From NCBI GenBank assembly GCA_035295745.1, contig DATGIL010000056.1:62001-126000 (forward strand): a stretch of DNA of 64,000 nucleotides, given 5' to 3'. Origin of the DNA: JAIQFL01 sp035295745. GTDB taxonomy: Bacteria > Acidobacteriota > Terriglobia > Bryobacterales > Bryobacteraceae. A model generated the notes under the pieces. That model saw only the letters and a program-made list of their open reading frames with translations. It was not told where the DNA came from and ran no database searches. Of this stretch, positions 51,509 through 60,125 are shown in pieces (the first letter of the stretch is position 1; each line of letters opens with the position of its first letter). The position numbers and the translations under genes are program-made.

Positions 51509-52916
51509 CGAGTCGTCGATAAGCCCGCCGAATCACATCACCCGCCGCTGGTTCTTCCAGCAATGCGGCGTGGGCGTAGGAGCCGCCGCCCTCACCCACC
51601 TGCTCGCCGAAGCCGGCCTCGCTGCCGACGATCCCCTGGCTCCGAAAAAGCCCCACTTCGCACCCAAAGCCGAACACGTCATCTTCCTGTTCATGGCCGG
51701 CGCCCCCAGCCATCTCGAGCTCTTCGACAATAAACCGCAACTCGCGAAGTTCGATGGCACCCTTCCGCCCGCCGACCTGCTCAAGGGCTATCGCGCGGCC
51801 TTCATCAACCCCAACTCCAAGCTGCTCGGTCCCAAATTCCAGTTCCGGCGTTACGGCCAGAGCGGCACGGAGCTCTCCGAACTGCTGCCTTACACCGGTG
51901 AGATCGCCGACGATATTGCAATCGTGAAATCGATGGTCACCGACGCGTTCAACCACGCGCCCGGTCAGCTCCTCATGAACACCGGCACGATGCAGTTCGG
52001 CCGCCCCAGCATGGGCGCCTGGGTGCTCTACGGACTCGGCTCCGAAACCAGAGACCTGCCCGGATTCGTCGTCTTCAGCTCCGGCACCAAAGGTCCCAGC
52101 GGCGGCGACAGTTGCTGGGGCAGCGGCTTCCTGCCGACCGTCTACCAGGGCGTCCAGTTCCGCAGCGCGGGCGACCCCGTCCTCTACCTCTCAAACCCGC
52201 CCGGCGCCGACCAGCAACTCCAGCGCGACTCCCTCGACGCGCTCACCCGCCTCAATCGCATGCGCCTCGACGTTACCGGCGATCCCGAGATTGCCACCCG
52301 CATCAACTCCTTCGAGATGGCGTTCCGGATGCAGGCCGTCGCGCCCGACCTCATGGACATCAGCAAGGAGTCCAAGGAGACACTCGAGCTTTACGGCGCC
52401 GAGCCAGGCAAGCCATCCTACGCCAACAACTGTCTGCTCGCCCGCCGCCTGGTCGAGAAGGGAGTTCGGTTCGTCCAGCTTTATCACGAAGCCTGGGACC
52501 AGCACTCCAATCTCGTCAAGGATCTCCGCAAGAACTGCCTCGCCACAGACCGCGCGTCCGCCGCGCTGATCAAAGACCTGAAGCGCCGCGGACTGCTCGA
52601 CAAAACGCTCGTCGTCTGGGGTGGGGAGTTCGGCCGCACCCCCATGGTACAGGGCGGCTCGGATGGCCGCGACCATCATCCCAACGCCTTCACCATGTGG
52701 ATGGCCGGTGGCGGGATCAAGCCCGGCGTGCGCCTCGGCGAAACCGACGACATCGGCTTCAACGTCGCCAAAGACCGGGTGCACGTTCATGATCTTCACG
52801 CCACCATGCTCAAGCTCCTGGGCTTCGACCACACGCGCCTGACGTACAAATTCCAGGGGCGTCCGTTCCGGCTCACAGACGTGGAAGGCAACGTCGTCAA
52901 CGCACTTCTCGCCTGA
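51486..52916 (+). CDS. DUF1501 (sulfatase-like) protein with Tat-type signal
   Basis: This 476-aa protein starts 23 bases before the PSD1 stop, so the pair is coupled. A twin-arginine-like leader (TRRWFFQQCGVGVGAAALTHLLAE) lies at residues ~17-40. The alkaline-phosphatase/sulfatase-like DUF1501 fold follows: HVIFLFMAGAPSHLELFDNKP, VKSMVTDAFNHAPGQLLMNTG, GFVVFSSG, LVVWGGEFGRTPMVQG and DGRDHHPNAFTMWMAGGG. PSCyt/PSD1 and DUF1501 proteins recur as neighbours in Planctomycetes and Acidobacteriota and probably work on the same exported substrate. The substrate is unknown. Confidence 0.9.
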   Translation: MKPSPKSNESSISPPNHITRRWFFQQCGVGVGAAALTHLLAEAGLAADDPLAPKKPHFAPKAEHVIFLFMAGAPSHLELFDNKPQLAKFDGTLPPADLLKGYRAAFINPNSKLLGPKFQFRRYGQSGTELSELLPYTGEIADDIAIVKSMVTDAFNHAPGQLLMNTGTMQFGRPSMGAWVLYGLGSETRDLPGFVVFSSGTKGPSGGDSCWGSGFLPTVYQGVQFRSAGDPVLYLSNPPGADQQLQRDSLDALTRLNRMRLDVTGDPEIATRINSFEMAFRMQAVAPDLMDISKESKETLELYGAEPGKPSYANNCLLARRLVEKGVRFVQLYHEAWDQHSNLVKDLRKNCLATDRASAALIKDLKRRGLLDKTLVVWGGEFGRTPMVQGGSDGRDHHPNAFTMWMAGGGIKPGVRLGETDDIGFNVAKDRVHVHDLHATMLKLLGFDHTRLTYKFQGRPFRLTDVEGNVVNALLA

Positions 52917-52948
52917 TTCCTCAAAGGCGCCGGCCTTGGCGCTCTTCC

Positions 52949-52975
52949 GTCAAACCATTTCACAGAATGGTTGAC
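52949..52975. terminator. Hairpin between convergent DUF1501 and NRAMP genes
   Basis: GTCAAACCATT and AATGGTTGAC form a stem with one bulged base and a six-base loop, centred in the 128-base convergent gap. No clear T-tract follows, so termination is possible but unproven. Confidence 0.35.
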
Positions 52976-53044
52976 GCTGAATCGGACGAAATCGAGTCAC
53001 CATCGAAATCGTGCCGCTCGATGAAGGATGCGAGCGAGCAATGA

Positions 53045-54289
53045 TCAATGCACGCCGCGTAGCTGGATGCCAATGTAGGCCATCGTCAGGCCGATGATCA
53101 CCACCACCGAAATCCAGGAGCCGAGGTTCAGCCACCGCGGATTGATCCATTCGCCCATCAACTCCCTTTTGTTGATCAGCAGGATCATGAAAATCAGCAC
53201 GAGCGGAAGCAGCATTCCATTCAAGACCTGCGAGAAGAGAATCATCTGCACCAGCGGGAATCTCGGGATCAGCACGAGGCCGGCGCCTACTACGATCAGC
53301 AGCGTGTACAGAAAATAAAAGATCGGCGCCTCGCGCAGCCTGCGATTCACACCCGATTCGAACCCGAGACCCTCGCACACCGAGTACGCCGTGGAGAGGG
53401 GCAGAATGCACGCCGCAAAGATGGAGGCGTTGAACAGGCCCGCACTGAAGAGCAGGAATGCGTATTTGCCGAATGGCTTCAACGCCAGCGCGGCCTCGGA
53501 CGCATCCTGAATGTCCCTCGGCGAATTGCTGTAGGCGCCGGCGCAGGCCACGATGATAAAGAACGCGACCACGTCCGTGACGATACAGCCGACGATCACT
53601 TCCACCCGGGAAGCCGCGTATTCCTTGACGGAAACGCCCTTTTCGACGACCGCCGATTGCAAATAGAACTGCATCCATGGCGCGATGGTCGTACCCACCA
53701 TGCCGATCAACATGTAAATGTAGCCCGGATCGAGCATCAGTTTGGGCTCGATGCTGCGAATGGCGGCCTCTTTCCAGTCGGGCTTTACCAGAAATCCGGA
53801 GATGACGTAGCTGATGTACAGAACGCAAGCGAAGAGAAATATCTTCTCAACGCTCTGATAGTTGCCTTTTACCACCAAAAACCAGACGGCCAGAGCCGAT
53901 AGCGGGACGGTCAGATACTTACTGATGCCGAAAAGTCCCAGGGAACTGGCCACTCCGGCAAATTCGGACATCACGTTGGCGAGGTTCACCAGGACCAGCA
54001 ATGCCATTACTACGAAGGTGATGCGCAGCCCGAACTCTTCGCGGATCAGGTCGGAGAGCCCCTTGCCCGTGACGGCGCCCATCCGCGAGCACATCTCCTG
54101 CACGATAATCAGGAGCACCGTTATAGGCACGAGCGTCCAGAGAGGCAGGTAGCCGAAACGCGCGCCCGCGGCCGAGTACGTGTAGATACCGCCCGAATCA
54201 TTATCAACGTTGGCGGTGATAAATCCCGGGCCCAGCACCGCGATAAACAGCAGGATGTGGTAGCGAAAGCGATTGAGGAGTTCTTTCAT
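53045..54289 (-). CDS. NRAMP-family divalent metal transporter, probably Mg2+-type
   Basis: This 414-aa inner-membrane protein has about eleven helices. Helix 1 starts LGPGFITANVDNDSGGI (Asp29-Gly33), in place of the DPGN metal site of Mn/Fe NRAMPs. Helix 6 reads GTTIAPWMQF where those proteins have MPHN. Loss of the helix 6 methionine is known from NRAMP-related magnesium transporters. Directly upstream, three bases away, is a soluble protein made of MgtE's Mg2+-sensing domains; its final codons carry the AGAGGT ribosome binding site. The context thus also points to Mg2+. Proton coupling cannot be judged from sequence. Confidence 0.8.
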   Translation of the reverse strand: MKELLNRFRYHILLFIAVLGPGFITANVDNDSGGIYTYSAAGARFGYLPLWTLVPITVLLIIVQEMCSRMGAVTGKGLSDLIREEFGLRITFVVMALLVLVNLANVMSEFAGVASSLGLFGISKYLTVPLSALAVWFLVVKGNYQSVEKIFLFACVLYISYVISGFLVKPDWKEAAIRSIEPKLMLDPGYIYMLIGMVGTTIAPWMQFYLQSAVVEKGVSVKEYAASRVEVIVGCIVTDVVAFFIIVACAGAYSNSPRDIQDASEAALALKPFGKYAFLLFSAGLFNASIFAACILPLSTAYSVCEGLGFESGVNRRLREAPIFYFLYTLLIVVGAGLVLIPRFPLVQMILFSQVLNGMLLPLVLIFMILLINKRELMGEWINPRWLNLGSWISVVVIIGLTMAYIGIQLRGVH

Positions 54290-54292
54290 TCG

Positions 54293-55540
54293 CTACCTCT
54301 GCCTCAGGATCGTGATGATATCGTCGGCGGTGATCACTCCAGCCAGTTTGCCCTCTTCATCCACCACTGGCAGGGTCAGCAGATTGTATTTATCGAATAA
54401 CTCAGTCACCCGATCCTGTTTCTCATCTACCGGCACCTCGATGCGGGTTTCACTGGCGAGATCCTTCAGTTTGTCACCCGCCGACGCGACGAACACGCGC
54501 GCCAGCGGAATGGAGGCCGAGAGCCGTCCTTCCGAATCCACCAGGAGCAGGGTGTTGAGACCCTCCAGCAGGTCCTCGTTTCCACGTAATGCCGAGAGCG
54601 CGTCCATTACCGTGGCGTTCTCATGCAACGACACGTATTCCGTGTTCATCATGCCGCCGGCCGTGTCCTCTTCAAACTCCAGTAACTCGCGGACCTCGGT
54701 CTTGGGCGCCGAATCCATTTCCTCCAGAATCCCCTCGGAAGTCTCTTCTTCGAGTTCGGAGAGGATGTCCGCGGCTTCATCGGGAGACATCTCCTCGACG
54801 ATATCGGCGGCTTTTTCCGGCTCCAGCGCTTCCAGGATGCTGGCTTGCACCTTGGGATCCTCGACTTCGGTCAGTGCATCGGCCGCAGCCTCGCTGTCGA
54901 TCGTCTCGAAGATCGCCTCGCGTTCGGCGGGGCTCAACTCCTCGACGATATCGGCCAAATCCGCCGGATGCATTTGCTCCAACTTCTGGTAATCGATGTT
55001 CAAACGCAGACGGCGAAGCGGATCAGGCTCCAGAACATTGGCAAAATCCCAACGAATCGAGTTGGGGGGAATCGGCTCCTGCAGCCGCCGGATCCAACCA
55101 GGCGGCAGCGCTCCCTGGCAGAGTCGCCGAAAGATACTGCGAACGCCGATGTCGACCTCCAGCACAGAGAGCGAATCGCGGCCGCCTTCGGCGCGAATCT
55201 CCATGGTGATATCGGTCACACGGACCACTTTGCGCCCGGTGACATCGATAATCTGCTGGTCGAGCAGGTCGCGCCCGATACGCAGCATGTATTCGTCGTC
55301 GTGATAGGGGGTGAACAGTTCGTCGCTGAGGGAGATGCCTTTTCCGAGGGAGACGGAATGAATCTGATCGAAGCGTACGGTCATCCACGCATAACCGCCG
55401 CCAATCAGGAAACGATCGATCCGGGCCGGGTGCACGAGGGGAACGATAGCGGCATCGCGGACCCTGCCAATGCGCCGGCCCTTGAGGTCCAGCACCGGCA
55501 TGGACAGCAGTTCGGTAAAGTACAGGAAGCGGTCCGCCAT
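54293..55540 (-). CDS. Soluble MgtE-like Mg2+-sensor protein (MgtE N domain plus two CBS domains)
   Basis: This 415-aa cytoplasmic protein starts with a PRC-barrel-like half (residues ~1-150: VLDLKGRRIGRVRDAAI, then DLLDQQIIDVTGRKVVRV). A full MgtE intracellular N domain follows (~180-285: HPADLADIVEELSPAEREAIF, EKAADIVEEMSPDEAADIL, ending EDTAGGMM). Two CBS domains close it (~290-415: VSLHENATVMDAL and NLLTLPVVDEEGKLAGVI). The membrane channel part of MgtE is missing. In MgtE these acidic domains bind Mg2+ and close the pore. The adjacent NRAMP gene three bases downstream probably supplies the transport part, so this may be a split, regulated Mg2+ uptake system (inference). Confidence 0.85.
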   Translation of the reverse strand: MADRFLYFTELLSMPVLDLKGRRIGRVRDAAIVPLVHPARIDRFLIGGGYAWMTVRFDQIHSVSLGKGISLSDELFTPYHDDEYMLRIGRDLLDQQIIDVTGRKVVRVTDITMEIRAEGGRDSLSVLEVDIGVRSIFRRLCQGALPPGWIRRLQEPIPPNSIRWDFANVLEPDPLRRLRLNIDYQKLEQMHPADLADIVEELSPAEREAIFETIDSEAAADALTEVEDPKVQASILEALEPEKAADIVEEMSPDEAADILSELEEETSEGILEEMDSAPKTEVRELLEFEEDTAGGMMNTEYVSLHENATVMDALSALRGNEDLLEGLNTLLLVDSEGRLSASIPLARVFVASAGDKLKDLASETRIEVPVDEKQDRVTELFDKYNLLTLPVVDEEGKLAGVITADDIITILRQR

Positions 55541-55846
55541 CGAAATGTTCCCGCGCCACAGAGCCCGAGCGCGCGATTCAGAACAACTTCCGACTTTGGT
55601 CCTTCGAGTGCGCTCTACACGAGTTATTGACGCCTATTCCAATATGGCGCATTGGGTTGCGCCGTCGCAAGGAAAAAAGCAGAGGCAAAAAGATAGCAGG
55701 GAGGGGCCGGGCCCTGGAAGAGAGGAGGCGCTTCGCGGCAGGGAACGTTCTGTGGTTCTTTCGGTGCTTCTACAACGTGGGTAAACAGGCGGCTTCTCCC
55801 CGGCCCGGACCCCTCGGCCTCTGGCTCCCGACTATACTGGTTCGAC
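55541..55846. other. Divergent intergenic region between the MgtE-like and S9 peptidase genes
   Basis: No gene is seen in 306 bases. The Mg2+ locus and the peptidase gene are both transcribed away from it. A TATACT just before the peptidase start (about 55833) could be a -10 box, without a clear -35. No M-box-like leader was recognised. Confidence 0.4.
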
Positions 55847-57919
55847 ATGAAGCGCATTCTGCTCACATTCCTGGTCCTCACTTCCGCAGGGACGGCGAAA
55901 ACTTTCACATTGGAGCAGGTCCTTTCCGCACCGTTTCCCACGGAGTTGATTGCGGCGCCTGCGGGCGACAAGGTGGCTTGGCTCCTCAACGAGCGGGGCG
56001 CCCGGAATGTCTGGATGGCTGCGGCGCCAGACTACAAGGGTACCCGCCTCACCAGTTACGCCGAGGACGACGGGCAGGACATCGGCCAGTTGCACTGGAC
56101 TCCCGATGGCAAATCGCTCCTCTACGTGCGCGGGGGCGACCTGGAGTTTTTGGGCCGGCCCGATCCCAATCCCAGTGCCGATACGTCCGGCGTCGAACAG
56201 GCCATCTGGATTGTGGCGCCCGGTGAGAAGCCGCGCAAGATTGCAGAAGGGCACTCGCCGGCGATTTCGCCCAAGGGGGAACGAATCGCCTTCTTGCGAG
56301 CAGGACAAGTTTGGATCGCGCCGCTCGCCGGCTCCGAGAAACCTGCGCTCCTCTATCACGCCCGAACCGGAGTAACCTCCGACGAAGTTGAGTGGTCACC
56401 CGACGGCTCCAGGCTCGCGTTCGTCAGCGATCGCGGCAATCACAGCTTCATCGCGGTCTACGATTTCAGCACGAAGGCGCTGAGCTACCTGGATCCGACC
56501 GTGGATCGCGATCGCGACCCTGTATGGTCGCCCGACGGGAAGCAGGTCGCCTTCATTCGCAATCCTGCTACCGCAGGACGTGGCGGCGCGGCATCTTTGG
56601 AGACGTGGTCCATCCGCGTCGCCACGATTGCCAACGGCGTTGGCAGGCAGATCTGGATGGCGGATCGCGGCAACGGCAGCGTCTTCCACGCGATGGTGGC
56701 GGACCGCCAACTCGCCTGGAGTTCCGGCGACCGCCTGGTGTTCCCTTGGGAGAAGGACGGCTGGCTCCATTTGTACTCGGTCCCGGTGGAGGGCGGTGCT
56801 CCCGCTCTGCTCACTCCCGGCAGTTTCGAAGTGGAATACGTATCGTTCTCTCACGACGGCAAGGAAATCCTCTTCGCCTCCAACCAGGACGACATTGACC
56901 GGCGTCACATCTGGCGCGTCTCGACTGCGAGCGGTCCACCCCGTTCCGTGACGTCGGGAGGCGGGTTGGAGTGGGCGCCCGCACTTCTGGGTAACGCGGT
57001 GGCCTTCCTCCATGCGGACGCGAAGCAACCCGCGCGTGCCGCAATCCAGGCAGGTGGCAAGGTCCGCGACCTCGCTCCCGACTCCGTTCCGGCGGACTTC
57101 CCGGCCGATTCGCTGGTCGTCCCACAGCAGGTGATCTACACCGCGAACGACGGCTTGCCCATCCACGCGCAACTCTTCCTTCCGCCCGACAGCCAGCCAG
57201 GGCAGCGCCATCCCGCTCTGGTTTTCATGCATGGTGGATCGCGTCGCCAGATGCTGCTGGGGTGGCACTACATGGATTACTACAACAATGCGTACGGCAT
57301 GAATCAGTACCTGGCGAGCCAAGGCTACGTGGTGCTTTCGATCAACTACCGCAGCGGCATTGGCTATGGACTGGCGTTTCGCGAGCCGGCGAATTACGGA
57401 GCTCGCGGCGCCAGCGAATTCAACGACGTCGAAGGCGCTGGCCTGTACCTGAAGACCCGTCCCGATGTGGACTCGCAGCACATCGGACTGTGGGGTGGAT
57501 CGTACGGCGGCTACCTGACGGCGTTAGGACTGGCTCGTGCGTCTGACCTCTTCGCGGCGGGCGTGGACTTCCATGGCGTCCACGATTGGACCGTGCGAAA
57601 CGCCGCCAATGGCAGCTCCGTGACACCCTCGGGCGACCCGGCGGGCAATTTCGCGCGCGAGGAAGCGACTCGGGTAGCGTTCACCTCGTCACCGATGGCC
57701 TCCGTGAATACCTGGAAGTCGCCGGTTCTGCTGATCCACGGTGACGATGATCGAAATGTAAACTTCAGCGAGACGATCACGTTGGTGAGTGCACTGCGGC
57801 GGCAAGGAGTCTATTTCGAGCAGTTGGTCCTTCCGGACGAGATCCACGGATTTCTGCGTCACCAGTCGTGGCTGCGCGCCTATCACGCGGCGGTGGATTT
57901 CTTCCATCGCAAGCTGTAA
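55847..57919 (+). CDS. Secreted S9-family serine peptidase (dipeptidyl/acylaminoacyl peptidase type)
   Basis: This 690-aa protein has a short signal peptide (to about residue 17, SAGTAK). A seven-bladed propeller follows (~25-400) with typical blade sequences such as HWTPDGKSLLYV, EWSPDGSRLAFVS and VWSPDGKQVAFI. An alpha/beta hydrolase domain closes the protein, with the nucleophile Ser in GGSYGGYLTAL, Asp in HGDDDRNV and His in EIHGFLRH. The length and order are standard for S9 peptidases that trim proline-containing peptides in the periplasm. It stands alone and faces the SUMF1-like gene tail to tail. Confidence 0.92.
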   Translation: MKRILLTFLVLTSAGTAKTFTLEQVLSAPFPTELIAAPAGDKVAWLLNERGARNVWMAAAPDYKGTRLTSYAEDDGQDIGQLHWTPDGKSLLYVRGGDLEFLGRPDPNPSADTSGVEQAIWIVAPGEKPRKIAEGHSPAISPKGERIAFLRAGQVWIAPLAGSEKPALLYHARTGVTSDEVEWSPDGSRLAFVSDRGNHSFIAVYDFSTKALSYLDPTVDRDRDPVWSPDGKQVAFIRNPATAGRGGAASLETWSIRVATIANGVGRQIWMADRGNGSVFHAMVADRQLAWSSGDRLVFPWEKDGWLHLYSVPVEGGAPALLTPGSFEVEYVSFSHDGKEILFASNQDDIDRRHIWRVSTASGPPRSVTSGGGLEWAPALLGNAVAFLHADAKQPARAAIQAGGKVRDLAPDSVPADFPADSLVVPQQVIYTANDGLPIHAQLFLPPDSQPGQRHPALVFMHGGSRRQMLLGWHYMDYYNNAYGMNQYLASQGYVVLSINYRSGIGYGLAFREPANYGARGASEFNDVEGAGLYLKTRPDVDSQHIGLWGGSYGGYLTALGLARASDLFAAGVDFHGVHDWTVRNAANGSSVTPSGDPAGNFAREEATRVAFTSSPMASVNTWKSPVLLIHGDDDRNVNFSETITLVSALRRQGVYFEQLVLPDEIHGFLRHQSWLRAYHAAVDFFHRKL

Positions 57920-57926
57920 CGGATGA

Positions 57927-57952
57927 GGCGGGGCGGTATTCTATTCCCCGCC
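57927..57952. terminator. Hairpin between convergent S9 peptidase and SUMF1-like genes
   Basis: Perfect 7-base arms GGCGGGG (57927-57933) and CCCCGCC (57946-57952) flank a 12-base loop. The right arm lies in the last codons of the SUMF1-like gene. There is no long T-tract. Confidence 0.45.
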
Positions 57953-58633
57953 CTGCCAGTCGCAAACACAGCGGAAGCCGATGCCATAGTGACTCTGGTC
58001 GGGACGCATAGAGTTGCGATGGGAGGCACGCACCCAACCGGAGCCGTTGTACCAGGCACCTCCCCGCAGAGCGCGGCGCTCACCCTCTGGCGGTCCCGGC
58101 GGATCGACCGGGGGACTCGTCTGGTAGTAGGTCTTGCCATACCAGTCCGCAGTCCACTCCCAGACATTCCCCAACATGTCATACAGTCCGAAGGCGTTCG
58201 GCTGCTTCTGGGCGCCCGCCTGCTGGGTGCGCCCTCCCAAGAAACCATACCAGGCGATGTCGCGCAGGCTTCCATAGTGCGGGCCAGCGGTGCCGGCGCG
58301 AGCGGCGTATTCCCACTCGGCTTCCGTCGGCAGCCGCCCGCCGGCCCACTTGCAGTAGTGCAGCGCGTCTGACCACGTCACCGAGTCGATCGGAAGCGCG
58401 TCGCCCACGCGCCACTGGAACGGAACCACAACACCTTCGGCCGCCGCAAACCGCCGGTACATGGCAGAAGTGACCACCGTTTCAGCCATCCAGAAGCCCT
58501 TGGAGATGGTTACTTCGTGGGCTGGGATCTCGTCGGGATAGCACTTCGCATCGCCGGGAGAGCAGCCCATCACGAAGATGCCGGGAGGGATCCATCGATA
58601 CCGCTGTCCATCGATCTCGCTGACGCGGACCAT
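57941..58633 (-). CDS. SUMF1/FGE-like domain protein lacking the catalytic cysteines
   Basis: The ATG at 58633 gives 230 residues; the frame runs further upstream, but that part is hairpin-repeat sequence and is not counted. The SUMF1 fold is clear: YRWIPPGIFVMGCSPGDA, PAHEVTISKGFWM, the core GGRLPTEAEWEYAARAG, FGLYDMLGNVWEWTADWYG and the end GIGFRCVCD. In true formylglycine-generating enzymes a cysteine pair sits in the loop after the RGGSW motif; here the segment reads RGGAWYNGSGWVRASH with none. It is thus probably not an FGE. EgtB-like or binding roles are possible. No sulfatase is nearby. Confidence 0.82.
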   Translation of the reverse strand: MVRVSEIDGQRYRWIPPGIFVMGCSPGDAKCYPDEIPAHEVTISKGFWMAETVVTSAMYRRFAAAEGVVVPFQWRVGDALPIDSVTWSDALHYCKWAGGRLPTEAEWEYAARAGTAGPHYGSLRDIAWYGFLGGRTQQAGAQKQPNAFGLYDMLGNVWEWTADWYGKTYYQTSPPVDPPGPPEGERRALRGGAWYNGSGWVRASHRNSMRPDQSHYGIGFRCVCDWQGGE

Positions 58634-58735
58634 CCGGGCAGTGTAGCGCAGCGGACTGGGCTTGGTGCGCTGCGCTGGCAAACGGGTTACTAAGTACACT
58701 GTTTCAGAAATACGGTCTCGTATTTTTGGCAAGAA

Positions 58736-59034
58736 CGCTCCCTGACGGGTCGCGGCTCGTAACTTACCCCAATACGTTCGGGGAATACGCACGCTTACGA
58801 GCCGCGCGCGTCGGCAAGCGATCTTGACTGCTTTAGCGGCGTGGTAGCAACGCTCCCTCACGGTCGCGGCTCGTAAGCTACCTTCGCGCGATACGTGCGC
58901 TTGCGAGCCGCGCGCGTTAGCAAGCGATCTTGACTGCTTTAGCGGGGTGGTGGCAACGCTCCCTCACGGTCGCGGCTCGTAAGCTACCTTCGCGCGATAC
59001 GTGCGCTTGCGAGCCGCGCGCGTCAGCAAGCGAT
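58736..59034. repeat. Three-unit tandem array of the GC-rich hairpin repeat
   Basis: Units start at 58736, 58851 and 58957 (periods about 115 and 106 bases). Each has a left arm CGCTCCCTCACGGTCGCGGC, a spacer, and a right arm GCTTGCGAGCCGCGCGCGTNA, then GCAAGCG. The arms can pair, the inner 14 bases perfectly in unit one. Units two and three are nearly identical and also share TCTTGACTGCTTTAGCGG. The same arms occur at 46.1 kb and, decayed, at 37.2 kb. Confidence 0.9.
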
Positions 59035-59370
59035 TTGGCGATACGCAGGCGGACTTCTGAAAACAGGTACTAAGGTACCCGTTTTCACCTCTTAAATCAT
59101 TGATTCCAGGCAAAAGAACCGGTACCCAAGTACCCGTTTTCTCTTTTGGGGCAGACCTACACGGAATCGTAAGCACGATGGACCAAGTCGAAACTATGTT
59201 CGATAGGTTCATCCGTTGGTACTTGGAAACGAGGCTCCGAGTTTTGCCAAGCTTCAGGACCGGCCAGTGCCCTCGATGCTTGCAGTGCCCCGATCAGACT
59301 GACATGCCGGGGAACAGGCTTTTTGCGCAGTGCCGTGCCAGTGGCCAGTCACCAATCAAATTCTGGCAGG
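59035..59370. other. Intergenic tail with GGTACC palindromes
   Basis: No gene is seen. Two related palindromic pieces occur near 59060-59086 and 59117-59143, each with GTACCCGTTTTC and a partly mirrored left side. A weaker relative lies near 58682. They look like another dispersed intergenic repeat. Confidence 0.5.
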
Positions 59371-60051
59371 TCAACCGCGTTTCGCCGCCAGACGAGTGAC
59401 GAATGCGGCGTGCTCGGGCGTGGCGAGCCCTTGTTGTAAAACCGTGAGGATCTGGGGTTGATCGAGACGCCACAGTGCTGCCGCATCCAGCCACAGTCCC
59501 GGAAAGTGCCGGGAACGGAGGATGCCCTCGGAGTCCGGCTCGATGAGGCGAAAGCCGCTCTCGGTCCATTCATGCCACAGGAACGTAGCCTGGCTGACCA
59601 CCGCGACGAGGTACTCGCGGACCCGCATCCGCTCGTAGAGCTTGAACTTCACTCCCAAGTCGCGAGCACGGCTCGAAACCGCCACCTCCAGAACAAGTTC
59701 CGGGGCGCCCGCTGTGTACTCACCTTCGTCACGAGACTGCCCACCGTGTTCCGGCAGAATCCGCAGGGCGAGATCCGGGGAGGGAACGTCCCCGTCGCCC
59801 ATGATCCAGGTGCCTTCGAGGCCAGCCCGGCACCCCGGTGTGAAGACCGCATAGTGGTTTAGCCACCAGGATAGAGGCACATGGAAGTCCGAGTGTCTGC
59901 GGCTCACAGGCGAAGGCATGTACACGATTCCGTCGAGCAACTCGGCTTGTTTGAGGCCCGGCATCGCCTCCCATCGCCGCATGAACTCGTCGCTCGTCAA
60001 ACGGTCGCCGTCGCGCAGCGGCGGAGGCGATAATGGAGCGGCCAAGGACAT
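59371..60051 (-). CDS. Uma2-family (DUF820) putative endonuclease
   Basis: The ATG at 60051, nine bases after GGAG, gives 226 residues; an ATG at 60087 is possible but less well placed. The restriction-endonuclease-like Uma2 fold shows TSDEFMRRWEAMPG, KQAELLDGIVYMPSP, DVPSPDLALRI (acidic active-site residue), APELVLEVAVSSRARDLGVKFKLYE (Glu and Lys), and YERMRVREYLVAV. Such genes are very common in Cyanobacteria and Acidobacteriota and often spread in repeat-rich regions, as here beside the hairpin array. The biological target is unknown. Confidence 0.85.
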   Translation of the reverse strand: MSLAAPLSPPPLRDGDRLTSDEFMRRWEAMPGLKQAELLDGIVYMPSPVSRRHSDFHVPLSWWLNHYAVFTPGCRAGLEGTWIMGDGDVPSPDLALRILPEHGGQSRDEGEYTAGAPELVLEVAVSSRARDLGVKFKLYERMRVREYLVAVVSQATFLWHEWTESGFRLIEPDSEGILRSRHFPGLWLDAAALWRLDQPQILTVLQQGLATPEHAAFVTRLAAKRG

Positions 60052-60125
60052 CGGATGGTCTCCGGTCAGTCGCCTACAGTTTACCATTCGGCTGACCTAC
60101 AGCTTCTCTCCTAATCATCCGATAA

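Noticed and set aside
58634..58861. In-frame N-terminal extension of the SUMF1-like protein
   Set aside because: It consists of hairpin-repeat DNA, and the conserved fold starts only after the ATG at 58633.
58964..59212. 82-codon minus-strand frame
   Set aside because: It is made of hairpin-repeat and GGTACC-palindrome sequence, with no ribosome binding site.
59100..59399. 99-codon plus-strand frame
   Set aside because: It overlaps repeat sequence and the 3' end of the Uma2 gene, and its composition is unlike a protein.
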